A stretch of DNA of 64,000 bases from Symsagittifera roscoffensis (Eukaryota > Xenacoelomorpha > Acoela > Convolutidae): positions 64,783,548 to 64,847,547 of the forward strand of contig NC_087064.1 of assembly GCF_963678635.1 (NCBI RefSeq), in the 5' to 3' direction. Each line of letters starts with the position of its first letter. Position 1 is the first letter of the stretch. The notes beneath the pieces were generated by a model that was given only the letters and a program-made list of their open reading frames with translations, had not been told where the DNA came from and ran no database searches. Of the stretch, positions 48,481 to 58,180 are shown in pieces. The translations under genes and the position numbers were made by a program.

Positions 48481-49386
48481 AGTAAACGGCGAGTAGTCTT
48501 TAGCTTTGGGCAGCATTAACTCTGAAGCGCACCACTGCTTATGTTACCATCTGGAATAGTAACAATTGCTGGTTCGTTCCCCACGCAGAATAAATGGTGG
48601 CAATCAAGTCGTTTCACAGATGAGCACCGGTGGAAGCAGTTTCGGCAGAGCGAGTTTCTCGATCTGAGTTTTCCTTTTGCATTTTGCTGACAACATTATT
48701 CAGGTTTTTTATCACCACGTAGTTCTCACCTTGCCATGCCCATATCGCTTACAAGCAGCAGATCCAGAACAAAATTGAACTGATATTTCGACACTCTCAA
48801 GAGTAAAATATTTTTTCAATGTACCTAAGGAAAAAATTTGAGTGATTTTTTTAAACTAAATTAGGATTATCATAATAATTCTCTAATGAAAGTGCAGCTA
48901 ACAGTTTATCTTGATAAGCTTAGGTATAGGTTTGCATTTTAGGTTTAAAATATTTTTTTCACTACCTAAGGAAAAACTTCGAGTGATTTTTTTACACTAA
49001 ACTAAGATTATCATAAAAATTCTCCAACGAAAGTGCAGCTAACAGTTTGTCTTGATAAGCTTGGACATAGGTTTGCACCAACTTTGAAATTTGCATTAAC
49101 AAAACTGCGAAATTATCTGTGAACGAACCTGAAGACATTCACATGCACTTCGTTGAGAGTTTTGAAGCGTCCAATAGCCAGTGGTCTCATTGTGTAGCCA
49201 AACCAAATTCACCAGTTGGCTCGTGCGCTCTTAAAATTCTGGGATGATCTTAGGAGCTCACTATCTCCTCCTCCTTAGTCTGCATCGCACGAATAGTAAG
49301 CGGGAGATAGGAGTCAGCAACAAAAACAATTTTCAAAGGATCTATCGTCTTCAAAATTACAAATGGGGTGAACTGTATGGTACGCC

Positions 49387-49743
49387 TCAGTATGTTGCAA
49401 TTGGTCTGAGCCCATCCAAGGAATGATCCATCGAAATGATTATGGTCCAATATTTTGCGCTAGTCTCGGAAAATTCATTTAGAAATCCAGCAATTGTCTT
49501 TGTTTTCAAGATCAGTTGTGCTTCCGATTTAGCTCGGTTATCTTCGCTTTTATTATGAAAGTATTGAGCCAAAAGTTCTAGCATTTGAACTAAATCGTCG
49601 TGTTTACCCTCAATGAAGTGAAAAAACTGCCCTTGTGGGTTTATGGCTTCCATAACCACGTATTTAATGTGTTTATGTTTTTCAATAACGGTTAAGCTCG
49701 AGCAGTTATGTTTTTTTCTCATTTTTTCCACCTTCTGCAACAT
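49387..49743 (-). pseudogene. pPolB 5'-region fragment, repeat unit 2
   Basis: This 118-codon frame is the longest version of the duplicated segment: it adds an upstream K-M-R-K-K-H-N-C-S-S-L-T-V-I-E-K-H-K-H segment to the part shared with unit 1 and with 47,494-47,250. The frame ends at a stop beyond A-T-Y where the 47.4-kb copy continues, so all three copies are separately broken. Confidence 0.7.
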
Positions 49744-50640
49744 AGACTCTATACCAAAGTAAACGGCGAGTAGTCTTTAGCTTTGGGCAGCATTAACTCT
49801 GAAGCGCACCACTGCTTATGTTACCATCTGGAATAGTAACAATTAGTGGTTCGTTCCCCACGCAGAATAAATGGTGGCAATCAAGTCGTTTCACAGATGA
49901 GCACCGCTGGAAGCAGTTTCGGCAGAGCGAGTTTCTCGATCTGAGTTTTCCTTTTGCATTTTGCTGACAACATTATTCAGGTTTTTTATCACCACGTAGT
50001 TCTCACCTTGCCATGCCCATATCGCTTACAAGCAGCAGATCCAGAACAAAATTGGACTGATATTTCCACACTCTCAAGAGTAAAATATTTTTTCAATGTA
50101 CCTAAGGAAAAAATTTGAGTGATTTTTTTAAACTAAATTAGGATTATCATAATAATTCTCTAATGAAAGTGCAGCTAACAGTTTATCTTGATAAGCTTAA
50201 GTATAGGTTTGCATTTTAGGTTTAAAATATTTTTTTCACTATCTAAGGAAAAACTTCGAGTGATTTTTTTACACTAAACTAAGATTATCATAAAAATTCT
50301 CCAACGAAAGTGCAGCTAACAGTTTGTCTTGATAAGCCTAGGTATAGGTTTGCACCAAATTTGAAAATTGCATTAACAAAAACTGCGAAATTATCGTGAA
50401 CTAACCTGAAGACGTTCACTTGCAATTAATTTAGAATTTCTAAGCGTCCAATAGCCGGTAGTCTCATTGTGTAGACAAACCAAAGTCCCCAGTTGGCTCG
50501 TGCGCTCTTGAACTCCTGCGATGATCGTAGAAGCTCATTTTCTCCTCCTCCTTACTCTGCATTGTACGAAAAGTATGCGGTAGATAATAGTCAGCAAAAA
50601 AACAATGTTCAAAGGATCTATCGTCTTCATAATTAGAAAT

Positions 50641-53600
50641 GATAAAGAAGAAGCCATTGTTATTCCGAAGATAGCGGCAAGTACCCCGCTCAAAAAAAAT
50701 GTGGCAAGTACACATTTTCAACATTTTAAGGACAATTTTATCAATGCTGCAATTTCTTCAGCCGCTACCATGAGACGCTTATTTAAGGAGAGAAGACAAG
50801 AGCTGGTCTAAGCAATCATAGAACTGGTCCAGCCTTGGATGTCCCCAGTAAGCATTTTCTAATTGGCGAGAATGGCTAGTAAGTTTTCAGTGCCATTTGC
50901 TGTTTCTTTTCAGAACTTATTTCTGCCAATAATTGAGCTTTTTGAGGCTCGTACATTGTATCTTGATGTATCAGTTCTTTGATATGTTATCTCTGAGTCA
51001 CAAATAACGCTAGCAGCTCCACTTTGTTTTCGATGGGCTCTATATCGTATAACCTGCCTGCTCCATCAAAAGCTGGCCAATTGGGTTGCATAGAAATGAG
51101 AAACTATCGACTCACAACCCAAGCTGGTAAACAGTGTTCGTTCCGCAAATGTAGTGTTCGTTTCGCAAGCTATGAGTCGGAACAAAGTAGAACTTGTCTC
51201 TACGATCTGAACGTGTTCAAAAATGATAGCGCGTATGCTGCTTACGCGCTATCATTTTTGAACACGTTCAGATCATAGAGACAAACTCTTCTTCGTTCCG
51301 GCTCATCTTGTTTTGTGACGCTCTATCGCACGCCCCAGTTGTTTCAAAGCGTTTGTCCTCCATACCACAGTGACTACAGATGTATTCGGTTTTGACAGGA
51401 TCGATCCTTAAAACAGCAATTAATTGACTTTTAAGGCTTCGTCTGTCGCTCTTTTTCTTTTGGCAGAGATTTTAAGGAACAAGTTTTACAGATTTTTTGA
51501 AGCTTTTTGTAGTGATACTTAAAGTTCTGGAGGGCAAGGTTTTTAGTTCAAATAATGCAGATACTGTTTTACAAGTCGAAAGAATTTTAATGATTTCCAG
51601 TTTGTTTTTCGACTGCAATTAAAATTGTTTAGACTTTCTAACTTTCTCTATCATTTGTTAACTTATATGTTTAAGACGAAACTCGACAGGTTAATCCCAA
51701 CTTGTACGCTTTTACATCAAAAAAACCAATTTCATGAATTAAAAATATTCTAATAAATCAACCACTTTTCAGAATTAATAAAGAAGTTCCCCCAAACAAT
51801 TGTTGTAATTTTAAGTAAGCCTTCGGCACACACATCAAAGTGGGCTCACCCGAGTAGTATTAAGCCCAGTAGAGTAAACTGAAACCACCAATTTTGGTTT
51901 ATCAATAAATGAACTGTCAACATAGCTCAGAAAAGGAAAGAAAGGGAGCGTCTCCAACGTGATCGATAAAAGGGGCTACTGTATTTGATAGGCTTTGATT
52001 AATTCCAAATTGATGAGGGTGGTAATTGTTAAATTGAATAGTTTTGATTAATAGCTCAACCTAACTACAAAAATTTTTTATGATTGTCATACAAGTGATA
52101 AAGCATTCCCTAAAACGTTTCATTTTTTCATAAACAGTATTGGGGTTTTTCTCTGTCAAATTTCTAAAAAAAATTGAAAAGGCCTTTTTTAGTTTTTCAT
52201 TTTTTAATTTCGAACTAAGTCAATTCAGCGTGTATTTTCACTGATTCAGGTATCTGTTTAGTCCTGTGCAGTGTTTCAGCTCTTTTTAGATGGTTTTCTT
52301 TAAAGATTGTTGGGGACCTTGAATCAGTGGATTTTCAGTGCTCTTCAAAAACCATAAAACATCTTTTGAAACGTGGACACATAAATATGAAACTGCGGCT
52401 ACGCTTTGTTTTTTAACCCGCTGGGTCTAAAAAAAGTTTTCGTCTAATTCTGAGCAATTTTCTATAGCGAAAACACTTTGCCAACGATGATTTTCGAATA
52501 TACCAAAAATTACGTCTCAGAAAGCATAGTATTAAACTGCTGCGAGTTTCATTAGCTGTACTAACATTATGGCAACAGTACGAGACAAAAATTTTTGTTA
52601 CAAAATCAATTTTTGATTTTTTTTTTCAACAGAATTGGATTCTTTTTTTTTCTGGTTTTGGGTTTGAACTAAAATAACCTGTTAGTTTTTGATATACTGG
52701 CCAATTTTTGTTGACTATTTTGCTCACCTACTACTGTTCAAAAAGAGCGGACAATCATTGATAATGGCATTTGTTTTTAAACAAAGTTTTGAGACTCCTA
52801 ACTGTTATCAGAACAAGAAGAAAAAGATTTTTATAAATTATTTTTGTTGAAGAAAGAATTGGAAACAAAAAAATTCAGCCACAAGGATTTGAACAGAAAA
52901 CATATCAAACAAAGTCAAGAACCTCCAAATTGATACACTGTCCGTGGAAATAAAATTGTTGAGTTTTCGTTTTGCAGTTTTTCGTTTTAATTGCAGTTTT
53001 TCGTTTTTTCGGCCTATAGCGAGCATTGGTTGGTGGCATCTCAATCAATAAATTTGGTGCATTGGGACTTTGACTGATGGAAGAAGAACAAGCCTGCTAT
53101 TGTTGCTGAGTGTTTGAAATAATATCTTTTTTCTTCGGTCTTTTGGGCGTCTGCTGGCTTACTCTTTTTTTTGTTCAATCTGGTGATTCAACCGACTCAA
53201 AACTGCAGTAGAACTATAGCTCTGCTAAATTTTTAAAAGACCCTTCCAGTTTGCTGTAGGTGGGAACGGTTGACAATCGTAGTCAAAGAGTTTGCTTCTC
53301 GGCGAACGTTCAAGGCAAGTAGGGTCTTGATTATCAGTGTGCTCCAGCGAGTGATAGGTTTAAGTGACACAAGATCTCTCTTAGACCCTTTCTCTGCTCT
53401 GTATGAGGATGCGAATTTGATCTATCAAACAAAAGATTAACATTATGGGCTTCTCAGTGACCCAATCGTTGAGTTATCTGCTTTCTGGATCAAGATCCTT
53501 TTAAGGATTTGTTTTCGGTGACGCACTTTCCTTTCGGGTTGAATCAATACACAATGAAAACTCTGGTGTAAGTTTGGTTCAACATTACTTTCTCAGGAGA

Positions 53601-54379
53601 AAAAAATATTTGAAATGATTTTCATTGGAGTTACCATCGCTGAAAAGAAGTTGTTGATTTCGGTTTTTGATGACTCTTTTTGTTCAGATTGATTTCGAGA
53701 GATTGAACAAGAATAGTTGAAAATTCTAGTTTGAACTTCCAATTTTTTTTTTGCTGATGCTCTAATGTTTTGTCAATAAGCATAAATCTGTGTGTGTAGA
53801 GTTTCTATACTTCAATCTGGGTGAGTCGTCAGGGTAAAACAGATTATATATGACTTATATTTTCAGGGCTTGTGCAACTTAAGAAGCTTTTAGGAGGCTT
53901 AGTAGATCTATTTTTTAAGTAAACCTCATGACATTTTTTTCATGATATCCTCAAAAATGAAGTGTTACACTCCAACTAACAAGCATGCCATCAGGGTAAA
54001 ACATTTTTTAGATTTCTGACCTAAAGAGAGGTTTGCCATACAGAAATGTCATGTGTACTTAAAACTTTTAAAACTCTAACGGCAAAACTAATTAAATTTT
54101 TCCACTAAAACTTAAGGAAAAAAATTTCAAAAATAGCCCTTCGTTAGTTAAAAAATAATCAAATGACTATTGACTGAAGCTGTTGAAAAATTACCGCTAA
54201 CCAACTATGTGCACGCTTGAAATTAGTACTGACTTTTTTGATGCTTTTCATGAGATTTCTTCAGGAAAAAAAAAACAGATAGTCAGAGTTGGAATAAATA
54301 GACTTAGAAAAATAGGTACTTATATTACACTAAAAATCTATAAGAACAGAAATGATGAAGTGTTCAAAATGTTTTTTTT
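50641..54379. other. Cluster interior without recognised genes
   Basis: Apart from the inverted repeat at 51.2 kb I recognise no gene. Short protein-like minus-strand frames exist, for example 53,359-53,225 (Pro- and Ser-containing, polar) and 53,044-52,838 (basic start), but they are too short and uncharacteristic to name. A Polinton protease would be expected somewhere in such an element; I could not find one here. Confidence 0.4.
51172..51306. repeat. Inverted repeat with 64-base arms and 7-base loop
   Basis: Arms 51,172-51,235 and 51,243-51,306 are reverse complements with about six mismatches. The inner 38 or so bases ('tgaacgtgttcaaaaatgat' and the 'agcgcgta' tip) match perfectly and flank the loop 'tgctgct'. 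Just outside, 'gtgttcgtt(t/c)cgcaa' occurs twice directly (51,135 and 51,155). The transcript of either strand would fold into a long hairpin. It lies within the Polinton-like cluster in a region with no recognised gene. Confidence 0.93.
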
Positions 54380-55085
54380 GGGATATGTTAGTGTGACACC
54401 TCCTCGAGTGGTGTAGTCTTTTGCGGTGGGGTCCGCAGTAATCGGATCTACCCCGGTGTACCCTGGGTATTTGGTCTGAGCTTTTGAGCTGTCGGGCAGG
54501 TATTTGTACTTCCTATTGCCTGCGCGATGAATTGGATTACGTGCTTCCAATATGTCACTGACGGTTCATCAAACGAGGCCATTTCTGCAATTGTCACACG
54601 CCGCATTGCCCAGTGCTCAAAGACGTAAGTGCGAACTTTGGGCAGCCTTGCTTCGGCAAACGCAAGCCTTGGGGGTCACTCGACATTTTTGTGTTGCGCA
54701 TGCCCCGGCTGGATCCGGCCTTGAAAGCCACCAGACCAAGTACCATTATTTGTCTCGCATGTCCTCGGATAGAGTCGACTATTGTTACAACTTTCTGTGT
54801 TAGTGGAGACCAGAAACGGGGGACTGTGTTCTACAGATCCCCTGATGTTGAGAAAACTATTCGTGTAAAATGGGCTTTCCCGAAAATGCCATGAAGGGTA
54901 ACCGCCATAATGCTTTTAGTACTGTGGATCCTATGATGTAATCTTAGGAAGGGTTCATACCCGGTGATTTTAAAAAGCTCGGATTCGTTAGGTGGGTAGC
55001 TAGGCAACTTGTTACCCTCTAAGAATAGTGCATCTTGGTGAAACTAACTCTCAGTGATGGTCATTTATGACTATGAGAATACTGA
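54380..55085. other. GC-rich island of unknown origin
   Basis: Base composition shifts abruptly to roughly 50% G+C between about 54,395 and 55,080, against about 30-35% around it. Overlapping frames exist on both strands (plus 54,552-54,803 and 54,613-54,894; minus 54,550-54,338), with Pro/Arg/Cys-rich composition and no known domain. A short hairpin (gggggactgtg / cagatcccc, about 54,820-54,845) is present. The block could be a structured-RNA relic, a short inserted element or transferred DNA; the sequence does not say which. Confidence 0.6.
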
Positions 55086-55415
55086 GGACTTTGGGGACGA
55101 GAAAATTTAGTTGCTGAGCTGATAATTTTTCAGAAGTGAAAAAATGATGAAAACTCCAACCGGTGAAATGATATTTTCTACAACAACAACGGATAAGTTC
55201 AAAAAGGAAAAATTTGAAAACGATCCGTGTGCCTCAAAAAAAACTCTGATAGTGACAACGGAGACGACGAAAAGATTATTCTCACAAAACATTTCCAGTG
55301 GCTTCAATAGTTTGAAAAAAAAAGTACTAGTTTCATTAAAAAATCATAAAAATTATTGAAACAAAGTATGAACAATCGCCTGAATACTTTAAACAATATG
55401 ATAAAAACCACATTG

Positions 55416-55651
55416 TCACGTTCTTATTGAATTTGCAAAGGAATGCCTTGAATCAGTTAACGAGATCACCGTAAAACCTTGCCTCCCCTCTTTTTTCCTT
55501 TTATCAGGACCACTGACTAAAAAATTACTGTTAACTACAACTCGACTAACCCCCTCTAAATTGGCGGAGCTTCGGTGCAGAAACATATGCGGTGCGGAAA
55601 CACTTGCCCTATTCTGCTTCACAGACTCGATCCATTCAAACTCAAACTGAC
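55416..55651 (-). CDS. Unidentified last exon (78 codons)
   Basis: On the minus strand a strong acceptor (TTTTTTCAG, ending at 55,652) opens directly into a frame that stays open for 77 codons to TGA at 55,416: Q-F-E-F-E-W-I-E-S-V-K-Q, then P-H-M-F-L-H-R-S-S-A-N-L and V-V-V-N-S-N-F-L-V-S-G-P, with a Lys/Arg-rich stretch after it. Codon composition is less AT-rich than the surroundings. I do not recognise the protein and found no convincing upstream exon. It could be a Polinton gene segment or a cellular exon. Confidence 0.4.
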
Positions 55652-55659
55652 CTGAAAAA

Positions 55660-56440
55660 AATATTAACCATTGACAGTTTCATTAGAATTCAAATTTTAT
55701 AATCTTTTTAGAGTCTGAAACTATAACAGCAAAAAGTTTTTCAGTAAACAAAAAGCCTGTTTTCAAAAAAAATCAATTATAAATTAAATTAGAAAGGCAT
55801 CAGTATCACAAAAATTTAACGTCTAATGCTTAGCAAAACACATTATGGCATGTTAACCTTGAAACCTAAAGAAAAGGTAGTTGTGTAGTCCTTTTCTAAG
55901 AGTGTTTGCGAAAAACGTTGACCACCAGCTTGAGCAAACAGTAACCAATGAGTTCATGTCTGGTCTGAATTTGATGCGTTCACTTTCATGAAAGTATTGT
56001 CGGGTTTCAATATTGTATTCAAGGCTAAATTAACGGAAAAAATGCCGCAAAATCTAATTTCAAATGCTTGCATGGCTGAACAAGCTCAGTATTCTGCAGA
56101 TTTTTTCATCAATTTTTTAACTCAAGAGAGTACTTTAACTATTTTTCTATCGGAACTCAGGTAAACTGTTGATGTACGCTCCCATGAAAAGTAACTCTAA
56201 ATTTTTGCCAAGCGGGGCATCAAACTTCATTCGTACTTAAATGGCGCAATTGGTTAATGCAAGATAAAAGAAGTCATGTGAAGCCTTCTGAGTAGGTGTG
56301 AGATCAAGTGCCTTAATAAAATGACTGCGATATTTAGCCGAACTGATTCTATGATTATTGTAAAAACTCAAGAGCGTAGATCACGTGTTATATATATTCT
56401 TTTGTTTTCAGTCGTTGATACAGGAGTAACTGCAAAAGGT
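55660..56440. other. No gene seen
   Basis: AT-rich interval between the unidentified exon at 55.4-55.65 kb and the 3' end of the capsid remnant. No domain or repeat recognised. Confidence 0.4.
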
Positions 56441-56448
56441 AGACCATT

Positions 56449-57376
56449 TCAGTAATTATTGATTTCATTCAGGCAAAAATTTTGATCGATTGTCAGAATT
56501 GTCTGATGTGTACCCAAAAATACCGTATAAGGGTTCATTGCCAGAATCATTCGACGAACTGGCTCTTTTGCAAAAACATCTTCTTGTCGCCAGCTTTGTA
56601 CACCAGTTGTGGCCAAAAATGTTCTTTGTAAGACTTCGATATAACTGTATTTTGCTGATGTTTTAACATAACTTTTTCTAACGATGATAGTACAAAATCT
56701 GTTACTGCCGATTTGCGCGCACATAGGTTAGACTCGGTGATTTGAACTTGGTAATGTTTATCTCGAAGCTCCGACATAATAGGAAAGTCATCAGGAGATC
56801 GTCTCAGTGAAAATTCAATAGTAACACCACTGATAAGACGATTGTCACATGATAATAATCACATGCAATTTTAACAAATGAACAAATTTCGCTGGACGCG
56901 GCTACGAACCGTTTTGGTTCAGCGATATCATCAGCCCCCCCCCCCTTTAGCAAAAAGAATACCAGACGGATTATCCTAAAAATAAAATTCTTGAAAAGCA
57001 TGCCATGTTTTTTTGCATCATTACTGTGTGAAAATTTGGTCTCAATGAAACTTTTTTTGTGCAAAATTGGCATACATTGTTGAAATGTTTTCTCCATTCA
57101 GGGATCTTGTGCATTCGAAAAATGAAGATGAAAGGGAATTATTGACTAAATGTTTGGTGTCTCGTTGCTCTGCTTCTGTATCATCAGTTCTCGGGAAATT
57201 GCCATTGTTTGAAGGTTGCATGCCAAAATCTCCAAGCGAGTTCGGTGAATATCGATAAAATTGTTTCTATCTCCTAAAACTACAAATTCGAGCATGGGAT
57301 CGTCAGTTGAATAAGATGGACCAATTTTTTCGAATGAATGCACTGTCAAATGTAACGAGCGAAGGAGACTTTTCAA
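56449..57376 (-). pseudogene. Polinton-like capsid protein remnant
   Basis: The gene starts with Met at 57,376. Its first part contains P-S-Y-S-T-D-D-P-M-L-E-F and N-N-F-I-D-I-H-R-T-R-L-E, as in jelly-roll capsid-like proteins of Polintons. After frameshifts come L-I-S-G-V-T-I-E-F-P-L-R-R-S-P-D-D-F (about 56,850-56,790) and, across two overlapping frames (56,777-56,547 and 56,724-56,449), T-F-L-A-T-T-G-V-Q-S-W-R-Q and E-P-V-R-R-M-I-L-A-M-N. An 11-C run (56,935-56,945) sits at one break. These families form the virion shell in related viruses. The copy ends early at 56,449 and is not functional. Confidence 0.68.
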
Positions 57377-57665
57377 ATCAATCTAATGAGCTGTGAATGG
57401 CTTTAGTTGGCATTAAACTAGAAATCATGTCGCACTCTAGTGAGAAAACTGCAGCGACTTCTCAATGGAGTTTATTTCTTTGGAATGAGGAGTTTTTCTG
57501 GTGTTTTTGCAGTCTTACTTTTTCTGATCATACGGAATATGCTAAGTAAAGCTCCTTTTTGCTTTTTGATTGTGTGTTTAGTCTGTTTTTAAGGCTCGAC
57601 TCGGCGTTTCCTTGCGGGTTGCTATTTCTGTAAACTCGGTTGAAGTTTGAATAAGTAACTATTTT

Positions 57666-57812
57666 TCAATAGGTTTCGCTGCTGATACTATAAGTTTCCG
57701 AGCATCGAAGTGCTACTTGGGCAATACCCATAGCCAGAGCAACGCAATCATTACCCCGCTGTCTGTAATGTCCTGAGAAGTGGTGCATGGTATCTTGAGT
57801 ACGATCGTACAT
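57666..57812 (-). pseudogene. Small basic/Gly-His ORF between capsid-type genes
   Basis: Met at 57,812-57,810 opens a 48-codon frame: M-Y-D-R-T-Q-D-T-M-H-H-F-S-G-H-Y-R-Q-R-G, then a small-residue helix (A-L-A-M-G-I-A-Q-V-A-L). It starts 15 bases after the stop of the penton-like ORF. A short protein with a His/Arg/Gly-rich start and a hydrophobic Ala/Gly segment at this place is seen in related virus-like elements, where it may be a minor core or membrane-active protein. A related frame continues past the stop to about 57,600. Confidence 0.4.
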
Positions 57813-57826
57813 ATTTATAATCTTAA

Positions 57827-58180
57827 TCAGATAACTTTTGAAAGGTCAAAGTCAAAATAACTTTTCCTTCTCTCCTTGAAATGGTACAATTCTACTCGTC
57901 GTTTAGTATCATTGGCTCTTAGCAACAGCGCTTTTGTGTCACCCATAAAAAGATAATGAATTATGTCCACGTAGATAAACATAGATCTGATTCCAGTAAT
58001 GATATCAACAGGATAATCCGAGAAAAGGTTTCGTGATGCGTTAGTTCTATAGATATGACTGGCTACTTTATGATGTTTGGTAATGGGGTCGATGTTATAA
58101 CTGAAGTTATCAAGATCATCAGTCTTCCAATTAACTTCTTTGAAAAACTTCTCGATTTCGTCTTCTAATTTTTTGTGATT
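57827..58180 (-). pseudogene. Penton-like (minor capsid) ORF, N-terminus missing
   Basis: Open for 117 codons from a stop at 58,183-58,181 to TGA at 57,829-57,827, without a clear start. It reads E-D-E-I-E-K-F-F-K-E-V-N-W, then D-Y-P-V-D-I-I-T-G-I-R-S-M-F-I-Y-V-D-I-I and F-M-G-D-T-K-A-L-L-L-R, ending F-D-F-D-L-S-K-V-I. The I-R-x-x-F-I-Y-x-D-I-I and G-D-T-K-A-x-L-L-R segments look like those of minor capsid proteins of Polinton-like elements. A frame break at 58,144-58,180 coincides with the edge of the 1.97-kb duplication, so only the 3' part is outside the duplicated block. Confidence 0.5.

Larger units (their letters stand above)
47692..50640. repeat. Nearly identical 1.27-kb tandem repeat in the pPolB region
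   Basis: Unit 1 (about 47,692-48,963) and unit 2 (about 48,963-50,240) are offset by 1,272 bases and nearly identical over more than 1 kb. A partial, more diverged third unit runs to about 50,640. Each unit itself ends in a 142-base block ('cctaaggaaaaa...gcattttagg') that copies its own start. The near identity implies very recent duplication, or assembly duplication. Each unit contains part of the polymerase gene's 5' region. Confidence 0.92.

Noticed and set aside
54817-54850. Hairpin with a gggggactgtg stem, reminiscent of the 3' stem-loop of U1 snRNA
   Set aside because: No U1 5' end, Sm site or other stem-loops upstream; a single short hairpin is not enough for an RNA gene.
55045-55095. 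Possible C/D-type snoRNA (tgatg ... ctga with short complementary ends)
   Set aside because: The spacing between the boxes is too short and no C'/D' boxes are clear.
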